DNA of 64,000 bases. It comes from Acetobacter sp. 46_36. GTDB taxonomy: Bacteria > Pseudomonadota > Alphaproteobacteria > RF32 > CAG-239. Positions 17,479 through 26,041 of the stretch are shown piece by piece (the first letter of the stretch is position 1; every line of letters begins with the position of its first letter). The stretch covers positions 199,576 to 263,575 of the forward strand of contig MNTT01000016.1 of the NCBI GenBank assembly GCA_001917135.1, read 5' to 3'. Both the position numbers and the translations under genes were made by a program. A model generated the notes under the pieces. That model had not been told where the DNA came from, searched no databases, and worked only from the letters and a program-made list of their open reading frames with translations.

Positions 17479-18318
17479 ATGGCTAGAAAAAACATATTGG
17501 ACATTACGGCGCAAAAATTCGCGGCCAAAAAACTGGCGCTGCGGCGCATGATTTTGCGCAAGCTGGCAACACGGCGTCTGGCGGCGAGAAAAACGGCGGC
17601 GCTCGGCATGGTTATGCTGCTGCTCGGCGGCTGCCACGTTGCGCAGCTGACGACGCTTTACACTGACGAGACATCGGTCGAGGAAAACGGCATCCGCTAT
17701 GATGCGGCACACAGGCCGATTACAGGCGTGTATCAGAAATATGCCGACAATATGCAGCTACAAGAAGAAATCCACTATGTCGACGGGAAAATCAGCGGTT
17801 TGTACAAAGCTTATGACCGTGACGGGTCGGTTTTGCTGGAAGCGTATTACAAAAAAGGGCAGCCGCACGGCAAAACCGTGGAATATTATCCTGACGGCGC
17901 GGAAAAAGAAGTCTGCTATTATCGCAAGGGCAAACCCGAAGGCGGAGAAATTGCCTATTATCCGAACGGCGATCTCAGACGCAAAGGAAGCTACCTCAGA
18001 GGCAAAAAGAACGGTGTGTTTGAAGAATATTACAAAAACGGCGCGGTCAAGACATCCATAACCTACCGCAGGGGAAAGCTCCACGGCCCGTCCCGCCTCT
18101 ATACGCCGGGCAACCACCTCATCAGCTACACGGAATACGTCAACGGCAAACGCGAAGGACCGGCCTTTTCCTATTATGACAACGAGCAGCCGAAAGTTTT
18201 GGCATACCGCAAAAATGACAAACTGGACGGCACGGCCAAAGAATTTAACCGCAGGGGCGAACTGGTGCGCGTGGTTACCTATAGGGACGGCGAGGAAATT
18301 AAGAGCGTAAAATTTTAA
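17479..18318 (+). CDS. MORN-repeat (YwqK-like) lipoprotein
   Basis: 279 residues. A very long, Arg/Lys-rich N-terminus with internally similar segments (LRRMILRKLA, TRRLAARKTA) leads into a hydrophobic stretch and lipobox LLGGC (Cys52), so the mature protein should be membrane-lipidated. The rest consists of about eight repeats of 20-23 residues of MORN_2 type (EYYPDGAEKE, AYYPNGDLRRKG, EEYYKNGAVK), as in proteins labelled YwqK-type. These repeats form beta-hairpin solenoids, and their function is often unknown. The start is supported by AGAGG 8 bp upstream; a shorter signal starting at an internal Met is possible. Confidence 0.82.
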   Translation: MARKNILDITAQKFAAKKLALRRMILRKLATRRLAARKTAALGMVMLLLGGCHVAQLTTLYTDETSVEENGIRYDAAHRPITGVYQKYADNMQLQEEIHYVDGKISGLYKAYDRDGSVLLEAYYKKGQPHGKTVEYYPDGAEKEVCYYRKGKPEGGEIAYYPNGDLRRKGSYLRGKKNGVFEEYYKNGAVKTSITYRRGKLHGPSRLYTPGNHLISYTEYVNGKREGPAFSYYDNEQPKVLAYRKNDKLDGTAKEFNRRGELVRVVTYRDGEEIKSVKF

Positions 18319-18389
18319 ATTTTCAGTTGCATAGCGCCTTTTTCGGCTTATACTGGGATTATAGACGTAACTTTTGACGAGAATTGAGT

Positions 18390-19349
18390 ATGACTGCGAG
18401 CAAAAAGCAAAAACCTGACGTTTCATTTGTCATGACGGTTTATAACAAAGAATACTATCTGCCGGCGGTGCTGAAAGCGCTTTTGAACCAGACAGGGCTC
18501 AAAAATCCAGAGTATATTTTCGTCGATGACCTTTCCAAAGACCGCTCGGTCGAGATTATTGAGGAAATGACACGCGGGATTGAGAACGTTACCATCGTCA
18601 GAAAAGACAAGAACGAGGGCATCAGTATCTCCATTAACCGCGGCATAGCCCTCGCCCGCGGCGAATGGGTGCGAATGCTGGATTCAGACGATATTTTTCC
18701 GCTCAATTCGACAGAGAAGATGCTGGAGCTTGCCAACAAGCACCATGCGGATATGGTTTACGGTCAGTTTACCAAAACAGGCAAAGAGCCGATGGAAATT
18801 GCAGCGGAAATGATGCCGGACGATTTTGACTATTCTTACAAAAAAGACGCGCTGCGGGCCGTGCTTAAAGGGAGGTTTACCCGGATGGGGCAGCTTATCC
18901 GCCGCTCGGTTCTGCAAAAAGCCGGCGGCGCGGATACGCGCGTGTTTATTCAGGACGAGAGCATTCCGCTCCGGGCAGCGCGTTTTGCCGACGGTATTGT
19001 CAAGATGTACGCCAACGTGGTACTGGTTCCCAAAGAAACCAACAACCTCAGCAAAAATACCAACCAGCTGGACAACGACCGCTTTTTTGCCCATTACAAC
19101 CTGCTGCTTGACTATTATGACAGCATGGACAAAGATACGGCGGCGATTATCTATCTTAAGGCTTTGTCGGCAAACTGGAAATACGTCAAAAAGAATTTGG
19201 AACATCCGTATTGGACGGCGGACTTTTTCCGCTACATTAAGGCCAAACTGTTTCATCCGCAGCCGGATTTCGCTTTTCTGGAACAACTGGGACACAGGTT
19301 CTTAAGCCTTTCCGATGTATTGCGCTCCAAAGGAACGGCTGAAGACTGA
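18390..19349 (+). CDS. GT2-family glycosyltransferase
   Basis: 319 residues from the ATG at 18390 (an in-frame TTG lies 6 bp upstream). The N-terminal GT-A domain has SFVMTVYNKEYYLPAVLKA, FVDDLSKD and the metal-binding MLDSDD near residue 98. Residue spacing is typical of inverting GT2 enzymes that transfer sugars to lipopolysaccharide or capsule. It follows the MORN lipoprotein gene by 71 bp and converges on the GT4 gene at 19443. It is GC-richer than the GT2 gene of the first operon, so it belongs to a different, perhaps older, set of surface-glycan genes. Confidence 0.9.
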   Translation: MTASKKQKPDVSFVMTVYNKEYYLPAVLKALLNQTGLKNPEYIFVDDLSKDRSVEIIEEMTRGIENVTIVRKDKNEGISISINRGIALARGEWVRMLDSDDIFPLNSTEKMLELANKHHADMVYGQFTKTGKEPMEIAAEMMPDDFDYSYKKDALRAVLKGRFTRMGQLIRRSVLQKAGGADTRVFIQDESIPLRAARFADGIVKMYANVVLVPKETNNLSKNTNQLDNDRFFAHYNLLLDYYDSMDKDTAAIIYLKALSANWKYVKKNLEHPYWTADFFRYIKAKLFHPQPDFAFLEQLGHRFLSLSDVLRSKGTAED

Positions 19350-19442
19350 AAAGGGTACGGCGGTGCAAGCGAAAGAGCCGGAGCGGATGCGGCGAAGGGC
19401 AGCCAACAACCAACGGCGCAGCGCCATATGGAAGCAGGGGCG

Positions 19443-20591
19443 CTATTTTTTCGTATCCGGGTTGGCGGGGCACAGCTTTTGAAACAGTTCTTCCCACTGG
19501 TTCATTAAGATTTCCGGCGCATAGGCTTTCATATCTTCGTGCGCGTTGTGCCCGAATTTTATACGCAGCTCTTTATCTTTCATCAATATTTTCAATTTGG
19601 CGGCGAAATCGTCAACATTATCGGCAAGGAAGCCGTTATGTCCGTCGACAATAATCTCATTGACCGAATGGGCGTCTTTAAAGCCGACATGCGGCAGACC
19701 GATGGACATGGCATCGGCAATCGCCAGACTGAACCCTTCGCTGGCACTCGGAAAAGCGTGAATGTCCGCACGGCGGTACAGCCCTTCGACATCCTCAGTA
19801 TACCCCATCAGCGCTACCTGCCCCGTCAGGTTGTGTGCCCTGATAAAATCGTTAATTTCCTTTTCATATTCAGGATATTTGCGCATCCCCCAGATTTCCA
19901 CTTTCCAATCGGGAAATTCCGCGGCGATTTTGGCGAACGCCTCGACCAGCAAGTGCGGGCGCTTGGTCTTTTTCTCAATCCGCGCGACATAGATAATACG
20001 TTTCTTTTCCGCGGACAAGTCGGCCATTTCATTTTCGGCATACTGTTTGACGGGATTGGCAATACGGACGACGTTTTGCGGCGCAAAAAACGGGTCTATC
20101 TCCTTTTTATACGAGTTCATCAGCACCTGCCAAGTGTTTATCCGGGCAAAGCTCTGACGGCAAAACGCGCGCGACAACGGATTTTTGTGCAGAACCTTAT
20201 CCAAAATCATCGGCGGATAACCATGCACCATCTGCACTATCGGAATATTATGATGTTGAAAGCGGGTTACGTTATACAAATCCACCGGAAAATAGCAGAT
20301 GATGACATCGGGCTTTTCGGCTTTTATCAGACGGTCAAACAGGTGCCACGACGGCAGCGCCTTGCTGCGGATACGGCGCCAGAAATTCTGCAGCGGCGAA
20401 GATGTTTTGCCGTTGACATTGACAAGGCGAACCCCCGGCTCCAATTCATGCCCCGGCGCGGAAACGCCGAGTTTGCCGTAAGTATCGCAGGCAATGACTA
20501 CCTCATGCCCGCGTTCATGCAGCAAATTGGCAAAATAGGCAAGCCAGTTGTTGTTGAGCACGTTACGGTCGCGCACCAGCATAATCTTCAT
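19443..20591 (-). CDS. GT4-family glycosyltransferase
   Basis: 382 residues. The GT-B fold shows IMLVRDRNVLNNNW and GHEVVIACDTYG in the N-terminal half and ARIEKKTKRPHLLVEAFA plus SASEGFSLAIADAMSIGLPHVG in the C-terminal donor half (E-x7-D in place of E-x7-E). The start overlaps the stop of the upstream ParB-like gene in an ATGA, and AAGGA precedes it, so the two are translationally coupled. Likely role: one step of lipopolysaccharide or capsule assembly at the cytoplasmic face. Confidence 0.88.
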   Translation of the reverse strand: MKIMLVRDRNVLNNNWLAYFANLLHERGHEVVIACDTYGKLGVSAPGHELEPGVRLVNVNGKTSSPLQNFWRRIRSKALPSWHLFDRLIKAEKPDVIICYFPVDLYNVTRFQHHNIPIVQMVHGYPPMILDKVLHKNPLSRAFCRQSFARINTWQVLMNSYKKEIDPFFAPQNVVRIANPVKQYAENEMADLSAEKKRIIYVARIEKKTKRPHLLVEAFAKIAAEFPDWKVEIWGMRKYPEYEKEINDFIRAHNLTGQVALMGYTEDVEGLYRRADIHAFPSASEGFSLAIADAMSIGLPHVGFKDAHSVNEIIVDGHNGFLADNVDDFAAKLKILMKDKELRIKFGHNAHEDMKAYAPEILMNQWEELFQKLCPANPDTKK

Positions 20592-21301
20592 GATATTTTC
20601 CTTTTTGTGAACAATTTAAAAAAGCCGAACGAACGCGGCACCGCCCAAAACGATATGCTGACTTCGTTGACGTTAAGGGCTTTGCAGATGCCGATGCGAT
20701 GATGCCCCTGCAGCAGCTGGTCCTTGACACCGAACTTGCGGTTGAGCATAACCAGCATCGGGCTTTTGGCATCGTAGCCGTTGGCCTTGATGGAATTATA
20801 CAAATCGCTGTAACGGCGATGCGCCTCTTCGCGGCTTATCTGCCATTTTTTGTTGGTCCACTGGTAGGCGTTCTGCTCGTTGCGTTCGCCGCGGGTAATG
20901 TTGTTGGCGAGCAGGCTGGCCAGCGTTGTTGTATAGGTTGACGGAAAAACCGAGTAAAATTTCCGCTTTACCGGCTTAATCAGATTGATGAAAAACGCCT
21001 GCCACGCCGGATACGAGCGATAGGCAAAACGTACCGGCAGAAAATCCCTGTCCGCGGCGGCAGAAACGGTTTCAGCACCCGACAGCAGCACGTCAGCGGC
21101 CGGAACAACTTCTTTATCGCCTGACGCCGCCGCGGCATCGGCATTAAGCAGGACGGTAATTTCGCGGGAGGAAACCTGCGGAGCGGCGCTTGCGGCAAGG
21201 GTGCCTGAGATATTGCCGTTTATCTCGGCGGCACGAGGCAGCCTTTTTAATTCCGAAGCTTTGATAAGGTAAATTTCCGACGACAGAGCCAGCTTTTTCA
21301 T
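20588..21301 (-). CDS. protein with a C-terminal ParB/Srx-like domain
   Basis: 237 residues. The C-terminal third holds a ParB/sulfiredoxin-like motif: a PMLV strand, then LLQGHHRIGICKALNVNEV, matching the GxHRxxA pattern of ParB-N-like domains that bind or hydrolyse nucleotides. The first 90 residues are Ala/Ser-rich and variable, possibly a divergent linker. In glycan loci, such domains sometimes accompany glycosyltransferases, but the role is unclear. The gene is coupled to the downstream GT4 by a 4-bp ATGA overlap. Its promoter (21319-21348) coincides with a copy of the 32-bp palindrome. Confidence 0.7.
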   Translation of the reverse strand: MKKLALSSEIYLIKASELKRLPRAAEINGNISGTLAASAAPQVSSREITVLLNADAAAASGDKEVVPAADVLLSGAETVSAAADRDFLPVRFAYRSYPAWQAFFINLIKPVKRKFYSVFPSTYTTTLASLLANNITRGERNEQNAYQWTNKKWQISREEAHRRYSDLYNSIKANGYDAKSPMLVMLNRKFGVKDQLLQGHHRIGICKALNVNEVSISFWAVPRSFGFFKLFTKRKIS

Positions 21302-21316
21302 GTTTTCTACATCTTT

Positions 21317-21348
21317 TGATTATAAAATACGACCGTTTTTTCTATCAT
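21317..21348. repeat. 32-bp palindromic element, copy 3, over the ParB-like gene promoter
   Basis: Halves TGATTATAAAATACG and CGTTTTTTCTATCAT around AC. Bases 21324-21338 are an exact inverted repeat of 21432-21446 in copy 4. On the minus strand this copy spans a -10 TATAAT (21319-21324) and a weak -35 ATGATA (21343-21348), spaced 18 bp, upstream of the ATG at 21301. A protein bound here would block or aid polymerase directly. Confidence 0.6.
21319..21348 (-). promoter_or_regulatory. probable promoter of the ParB-like/GT4 operon
   Basis: Perfect -10 TATAAT at 21319-21324, weaker -35 ATGATA at 21343-21348, 18-bp spacer, 18 bp before the ATG. The leader would be very short. It overlaps palindrome copy 3 completely. 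Confidence 0.5.
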
Positions 21349-21421
21349 ATCCGCACCTGATGGCGAGCGCAATAACTATCTGAATATATCAACATTTATT
21401 TCGGCTGAACTTCGGTTGAGG

Positions 21422-21453
21422 TGATGAATTTAAACGGTCGTATTTTTTCAGCA
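21422..21453. repeat. 32-bp palindromic element, copy 4
   Basis: Arms TGATGAATTTAAACG and CGTATTTTTTCAGCA around GT. It ends 48 bp before the ATG of the plus-strand glycosyltransferase gene at 21502. Its right arm differs by one base from copy 6, which stands at nearly the same distance before the autotransporter gene. Confidence 0.65.
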
Positions 21454-21501
21454 CCGTTTTATTGACATCAACCTTTTGAAAACGAGGAGTTTTTCAGGAT
21501 T

Positions 21502-22617
21502 ATGAAAGCGATGAAAATCGTCCATTGCACCTATTTCAAGACTTTGCGGCTCAGAGGCTGTTTCTGGGCAGGCATGGCATACAAGCTTAACAACGGGCTG
21601 GCCCGCCTCGGGCATCAGACCGTTTGCTATAACGACAGGGAAGCGGCGCGTGCCCTTGCGCTGTTCGGCACCAAAACGCCGTGGAGCGTGCGCAAAACCA
21701 ATGACAATTTTTACCATTACTGCCTGGATTTCCGTCCCGACGCCATTATACTCGGGCATGCCGACATCATAACGGCGGAAACGCTTTTGAAAATCCGCGA
21801 CAAAGTACCGGGCGTCAAAATCCTGCAATGGAATGTCGACTGCATCAACCCGTACACCGACTGGGGCGAGCATAACATCGGCAACATCAAAAGCAAGCTT
21901 GATGCGGTTGACTTTTCGCTGACAACGACCGCCGACAGGAAACTGCTGCGGCAGTTTGACCCCATCCGGCACAATGTCGGCTTTATCCCCAATCCGGTGG
22001 ATAAGGGAATTGAAGACGGACAGACCTTTGCCAACCCGGCACCAATGTATGACCTGTTGTTTGCCGCATCGCCGGTTAAGCTGCGCGAATTTGGCGGAAA
22101 GATGGCCTATGGCAGGGAAATTGCCGAATTTTTGCAACGGCGGGCACCCGAAAACCGCTTTTTATTCCCGCGGATTTCATCTCCGATGCTTAACGGAACC
22201 GTTTATTTTGATACCCTGAAACAAGCGTCCGGCGTTTTAAACCTTTCGCTCAGCAACCACGACTATCTCTATTCTTCCGACAGAATGGCACACGCAATGG
22301 GCAACGGCTGCCTGACTTACATTGACAGGCATACCGGTTTCGGCGACCTGTTCGACGAAGACGAAGCGGGATTTTTCAGTTCAGCGGAAGAGCTGATTGA
22401 GCAAATCGAAAGATTCAGAAAATTTCCCGCGGAACGGGCAAAAACCGCAGAACGCGGCTGGCGGCATTATCATGCCCTGTTTAACGAAACGGCGGTTGCG
22501 GGGTATGTTGCCGCCCTGCTCGGCGGGAACTTCAACGCGGCGGATTATCCGTTTCCGACGCTGCTGCAGGCAGAAACCGGGGCAGCAGAAACCGGGGCTG
22601 CAGAAACCGGCGCATAA
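21502..22617 (+). CDS. CgeB-like glycosyltransferase
   Basis: 371 residues. It resembles the CgeB/GT1-like group of GT-B proteins: an N-terminal half with GLARLGHQTVCYND and IILGHADIIT, then WNVDCINPYTD, and a C-terminal half with FIPNPVDKG, a LSLSNHDYLYSSDRM donor-site region and GCLTYIDRHTGFGDLF. The last 15 residues are AETGA repeated three times, from a 15-bp DNA repeat, and look like a dispensable tail. It starts a plus-strand pair with the next transferase gene (54-bp gap). Two palindromic elements lie upstream. The sugar is unknown. Confidence 0.78.
   Translation: MKAMKIVHCTYFKTLRLRGCFWAGMAYKLNNGLARLGHQTVCYNDREAARALALFGTKTPWSVRKTNDNFYHYCLDFRPDAIILGHADIITAETLLKIRDKVPGVKILQWNVDCINPYTDWGEHNIGNIKSKLDAVDFSLTTTADRKLLRQFDPIRHNVGFIPNPVDKGIEDGQTFANPAPMYDLLFAASPVKLREFGGKMAYGREIAEFLQRRAPENRFLFPRISSPMLNGTVYFDTLKQASGVLNLSLSNHDYLYSSDRMAHAMGNGCLTYIDRHTGFGDLFDEDEAGFFSSAEELIEQIERFRKFPAERAKTAERGWRHYHALFNETAVAGYVAALLGGNFNAADYPFPTLLQAETGAAETGAAETGA
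22570..22614 (+). repeat. three tandem 15-bp repeats at the end of a coding region
   Basis: Units GCAGAAACCGGGGCA, GCAGAAACCGGGGCT and GCAGAAACCGGCGCA are nearly identical and encode AETGA x3 at the C-terminus of the CgeB-like protein, ending at the stop codon. The repeat preserves frame. Confidence 0.85.
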
Positions 22618-22671
22618 GCTGCGGACACATTTTTTTAACATAACCTTTCATTTTCCGGAGACTGGACTGAT

Positions 22672-23475
22672 ATGACTAAAACTTTTAACGTTATCTGCAT
22701 CAAATGGGGAACTTATTACGGTGCCGAAGACGTCAACAAACTCTGCGCGGCAATTAAACGCAATACCTCTTATGATGTTAACTTTTACTGTTTTACCGAG
22801 CGGTCGGAGGGACTGAACGAGGATATTATTTCCCGGCCGCTGCCGGTGCTCAATGTGGCGCCGGAGCTGGTTTTCGGCAATCACCGGAAGGCTTCGGGGC
22901 TGTGCGACGACAATCTGGCAGGCTTGCACGGACAACGGGTGTTTTTCTTTGACCTCGACTCGCTGATTGTCGGCAATCTGGACGAACTTTTCGACTACCC
23001 GCAAGGCAACGAAGTTTACGCGATTAACGACTGGGCGCACCGCCGCGGCAAAAAGGCTAATCAGGTTGCGCAGGCGAGCTGTTATTCGTGGGTGGTCGGC
23101 ACGCTCGGATTTATCAAACAATATTACGAACGGCACGCGGAAGAGGTTATCCGCACGTTTGGCACGGCAACACAACAGTATATGTCTGCAATGATTATGC
23201 AAAAATACGGAAAAATCAATTTCTGGCCGGATGACTGGTTCAAAAGTTTCCGGTTTCACTGCCTGCCGCACCCGCTGCTGCGCTACTTCGCCGAGCCAAA
23301 GCTGCCGGACATCAAAGGGCTCAAGATGGTCGCGTTTCACGGCGAACCCGGCATTGCCGAAGCCCTGCGCGGCGTCTGGTCGACAAACCCGAAGTCCGAC
23401 AAATATCCGCGCGGCTGGAAGAAACTCTACAAGCACCTGCGACCGGCAACATGGATTGCCGACTATTGGAAATAG
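22672..23475 (+). CDS. glycosyltransferase-like protein (GT-A fold, DxD)
   Basis: 267 residues. FFFDLDSLIVGNLDELFDY (about 86-104) matches the metal-binding DxD region of GT8/GT24-like nucleotide-diphospho-sugar transferases. NVICIKWGTYYGAEDVNKL at the N-terminus is typical of putative capsule or LPS transferases in this group, and VAFHGEPG late in the chain matches the conserved C-terminal His-x-Gly. A GGAG ribosome binding site precedes the ATG at 22672. It follows the CgeB-like gene closely and probably shares its transcript. The acceptor is unknown. Confidence 0.78.
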   Translation: MTKTFNVICIKWGTYYGAEDVNKLCAAIKRNTSYDVNFYCFTERSEGLNEDIISRPLPVLNVAPELVFGNHRKASGLCDDNLAGLHGQRVFFFDLDSLIVGNLDELFDYPQGNEVYAINDWAHRRGKKANQVAQASCYSWVVGTLGFIKQYYERHAEEVIRTFGTATQQYMSAMIMQKYGKINFWPDDWFKSFRFHCLPHPLLRYFAEPKLPDIKGLKMVAFHGEPGIAEALRGVWSTNPKSDKYPRGWKKLYKHLRPATWIADYWK

Positions 23476-23505
23476 CGGAAAAGACGGCAATTTCGGAGAG
23501 AGGGC

Positions 23506-23585
23506 TATCGGAAACGGCGGGAGAATAGGCTATTCCGGCGGCGATTATCGGAAACGGCGGAAAAATTGGCTATTCCGGGGAAGCC
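23506..23585. repeat. two tandem 40-bp repeats between convergent genes
   Basis: Units begin at the two TATCGGAAACGGCGG sites (23506 and 23546), both followed by a GGCTATTCCGG block at the same offset. Related fragments (CTGCCGGAAA) continue to about 23643. It lies between the ends of the GT-A gene and psd; no gene is seen in the 208-bp gap. Confidence 0.75.
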
Positions 23586-23683
23586 AACTGCCGGAAATAA
23601 TGGGAGAAGGCACCTCTGACGGGCGGCAACTGCCGGAAACAGCGAGCGGACGCCTATACAAAGGGCGGGAGGGGGTAACCGGG

Positions 23684-24550
23684 TTACTTCCTTATCTCGC
23701 CGAGGCACTCACCCATTTTAACCGGGGTGCCGCTTGCCAGCCCCTTGGCGAACTTAACCTTCCCTTTCGGGAAAACACATATCACCGTGCTGCCGAGCAG
23801 AAAACGCCCAAGTTCGGCACCTTTGGCCAAAACGATGTTATCTTTGGCATAGTTGTAAACGGTAACTTCCTTTCCGGCGGACGGCGCAACCAAACCGGTA
23901 AATACTGTCGCAATGCTGGCAACGATTGTCGCACCGACCAGAACGACGGCAAAACGGCCGATTTTTTCGTTATTGAAAAAACAAACGACGCGTTCGTTAC
24001 GGGCAAAAAGATTGTCCACATTGCGCGCGGTCAGCGGATTGACCGAAAACAGTTCGCCGGGGATAAACAGCATCTTTTCAAGTTTGCCGTCCAACGGCAT
24101 ATGTACGCGGTGATAATCGCGCGGAGAAAGATAGGTGGTGGCGAAACTGCCGTTTTCAAAATATGCGGCATCTTCCCGATTTCCGCCCAACAGAGCCTCC
24201 AGGCTGTAGTAATGTCCCTTGGCCTGCAAAACGGCATCTTTGTAAATTTCCCCCAGTTCGCTTATCGTGCCGTCAGCCGGTTCCGCCAGTGCATTTTCAT
24301 CGCTGACGACGGGACGCGCATTTTTTTTCAGCTCGCGGGTGAAAAAGTCATTGAAGCTTTTGAATTTTGCAATGTCCTGTATTTTGGCATCTTTCATGTC
24401 GACATTATAGTATCTGATAAAACGCTCAATCAGAAACGCCGTCCCCTGCCCCATTTCGGCGGCAGCCAGTTTGCCGACGGCGCGGGACAATAGTTTCTTA
24501 GGCATAAAATACTGGATTTTTACTTTGAACTCGTCTGATAAGGCGGACAT
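23684..24550 (-). CDS. psd: phosphatidylserine decarboxylase
   Basis: 288 residues, typical of the bacterial membrane-associated enzyme. PADG carries the conserved Asp, SPRDYHRVHMP the conserved His, and LGSTVICVFPKG near residue 251 contains the Gly-Ser self-cleavage site that gives the pyruvoyl cofactor and the alpha and beta chains. It converts phosphatidylserine to phosphatidylethanolamine, the main zwitterionic lipid of Gram-negative inner membranes. The LGST form is that of the E. coli type. It has its own promoter (24584-24611). Phosphatidylserine synthase (pssA), often adjacent, is absent here. Confidence 0.96.
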   Translation of the reverse strand: MSALSDEFKVKIQYFMPKKLLSRAVGKLAAAEMGQGTAFLIERFIRYYNVDMKDAKIQDIAKFKSFNDFFTRELKKNARPVVSDENALAEPADGTISELGEIYKDAVLQAKGHYYSLEALLGGNREDAAYFENGSFATTYLSPRDYHRVHMPLDGKLEKMLFIPGELFSVNPLTARNVDNLFARNERVVCFFNNEKIGRFAVVLVGATIVASIATVFTGLVAPSAGKEVTVYNYAKDNIVLAKGAELGRFLLGSTVICVFPKGKVKFAKGLASGTPVKMGECLGEIRK

Positions 24551-24583
24551 GATGCTTTTTCTCCCTAATGATAAAACGGTGTC

Positions 24584-24611
24584 AGTTTAACAAACAGCGG
24601 CAATTTGTCAA
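24584..24611 (-). promoter_or_regulatory. sigma-70 promoter of psd
   Basis: On the minus strand, TTGACA (24606-24611) and TAAACT (24584-24589) are 16 bp apart, 33 bp before the ATG at 24550, with GGGAG between as the ribosome binding site. Confidence 0.65.
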
Positions 24612-24655
24612 CGGGAATGTCTTTTCCACGCACAATTCGTTCGCCCAAACATATA

Positions 24656-24795
24656 CGACCACAGATGAAGAATGCACGGGACAAGAATGCAGGCACAGAC
24701 GAGAACAGGCTTGGCCTTAGAGCGCCGACACAGACGAAAAATGTGCGGAGCTGAGAGTTCCGGCACAAATGAAGAACGTGCAGAATTGAGAGTTC
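24656..24795. repeat. four degenerate 35-bp tandem repeats upstream of psd
   Basis: Exact 35-bp steps at 24656, 24691, 24726 and 24761; each unit opens with CGACCACAGA, AGGCACAGAC, CGACACAGAC or CGGCACAAAT, and the last two end in GAGAGTTC. No coding frame is convincing here. This fills most of the 366-bp gap between psd and the gene at 24917. Confidence 0.7.
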
Positions 24796-24845
24796 CGTTA
24801 AAAATGAAAACATACGGCGGTGAAGCCGAATGTGCAACGCCGCAT

Positions 24846-24872
24846 AAAAAAAATCGGGGACAAGCCCCGATT
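24846..24872 (-). terminator. rho-independent terminator of the 24917 gene
   Basis: On the minus strand, AATCGGGG, a 5-base loop and CCCCGATT form an 8-bp stem followed by a run of T. It lies 45 bp after the stop of the gene at 24917-25639. Confidence 0.9.
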
Positions 24873-24916
24873 GATTTGCCTAAAACCATGCCGGAGGAAG
24901 CCCCGCGGCAAAAGCT

Positions 24917-25639
24917 TCAGTTAAGCACAATGCCCTGCTCTTTCAGCTTTCCCTGCCGGAAAAGCCGTATCCCGTGCTGGATATCAAAGAGATACTGCAA
25001 AAACAGTTTGCGGCAGCTGGCTTCTTCGCCGATACCGCAATGCAAAGCGTGCTGCGCCGTCAGATACAGCCTGACAATGGTTTCTTCGCTGCTGTTGCGT
25101 CCGGAAAAAGCCCAACCGCCGATGTTAAAACTGTTGACGGCAAGAAGTTCCCGCTCCTGAGCAGAACCGTTCAGCCTTTTGTACATGATGTCAAAGACTT
25201 CCCCGGTTTCGTCATTGGCAAAGTCAAAGACATAATGCATATCCAGAAACATATTGAGGATAAATTCGCGGCTGAAGTGCCGGACGCACAACTTGTTGAC
25301 GTACGGCCAGGCGCAGATGTCCAAATCAGTTTCCTGCTTAAACACGATAGCGTTGACTATTTCCATAAAACGGACGTTCAGATCGTTATATCCAAGCCGG
25401 AAAAACTTTTCGGCAACAGCCGGGGACGGAACCCGACGCCTGGTTTGAACAAACGAGTGAAGTTCCGTTTCTTCGTTCTGGCCGACATAAGATTCCAGAA
25501 AGACGAAGGTTCCGCTGTTACGCAGAAAATCGCAATATGTTCTGGGCGACTGCTGCCACAAATCCAGAATCTGGCAGGCATTTTCATAAGAGAGGGCTTC
25601 TGCATGCAAAAGCAACTCCCGACTTTCTTTATAATCCAT
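24917..25639 (-). CDS. protein of unknown function
   Basis: A 240-residue soluble protein with no signal peptide or membrane segment. It is rich in helices and aromatic residues, with several Cys and His scattered without a clear metal-binding pattern. I recognise no family. The frame is intact and is followed by a strong terminator, which supports a real, singly transcribed gene. No clear Shine-Dalgarno sequence precedes the ATG at 25639, so the start is uncertain. The neighbours (psd and a lipoprotein) give no hint of function. Confidence 0.65.
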   Translation of the reverse strand: MDYKESRELLLHAEALSYENACQILDLWQQSPRTYCDFLRNSGTFVFLESYVGQNEETELHSFVQTRRRVPSPAVAEKFFRLGYNDLNVRFMEIVNAIVFKQETDLDICAWPYVNKLCVRHFSREFILNMFLDMHYVFDFANDETGEVFDIMYKRLNGSAQERELLAVNSFNIGGWAFSGRNSSEETIVRLYLTAQHALHCGIGEEASCRKLFLQYLFDIQHGIRLFRQGKLKEQGIVLN

Positions 25640-26041
25640 ATCTAAAAAATTTTGGTTAGGGCTTTATGATAACGCGCCCGATAAAAACTGTCAAGCTCAA
25701 ATTAGACAAAACAACAAAAAGGACAAAATTTGCTTGAATATTTATTTTTTTCCGTTTATGATAGCGGCGTTAAAAGTCTTATTATGCCAATACAATATTA
25801 TTGCTTTGATATATTATGAAGTATATTTTTGGTAATAGCTGCATTTGCAACAAGAACGGTGCAAGACGGCAGGCAACATCCTGTGTCAAAACGGCAATGG
25901 CGCCTGAAGCCGTTTTTTGCGACGACGGCGAAGCATTGTTTCGGTACAGGTTTTGCAGACGCGGACACGCCTTTATGAAATTTTAAGCAGATAAGACTTT
26001 ATTTTTTTGTATATATGTTTAACGTTTAATAATTTTTTTTT
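25640..26041. other. 400-bp gap with a promoter and a possible small RNA or small ORF
   Basis: No established gene is seen. A good promoter (25734-25762) reads rightward. About 110 bp downstream, AAAACGGC (about 25883-25890) pairs with GCCGTTTT (about 25909-25916) before a few more T residues, a weak terminator-like stem. An ATG at 25816 opens a 56-codon, cysteine-containing frame ending at 25986, but it lacks a ribosome binding site. The stretch could be a long leader of the lipoprotein gene at 26042 or a small RNA. Confidence 0.4.
25734..25762 (+). promoter_or_regulatory. sigma-70 promoter upstream of the lipoprotein gene
   Basis: TTGAAT (25734-25739) and TATGAT (25757-25762) with a 17-bp AT-rich spacer. 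Transcription would start about 270 bp before the lipoprotein ATG. Confidence 0.55.

Noticed and set aside
23231..24493. 420-codon plus-strand frame running from the GT-A gene into psd
   Set aside because: It overlaps two genes with firm motifs and its translation through the 40-bp repeats is low-complexity; no family features.
24565..24889. Two overlapping minus-strand frames in the gap before psd
   Set aside because: They translate the 35-bp repeat array and run through the terminator and the psd promoter.
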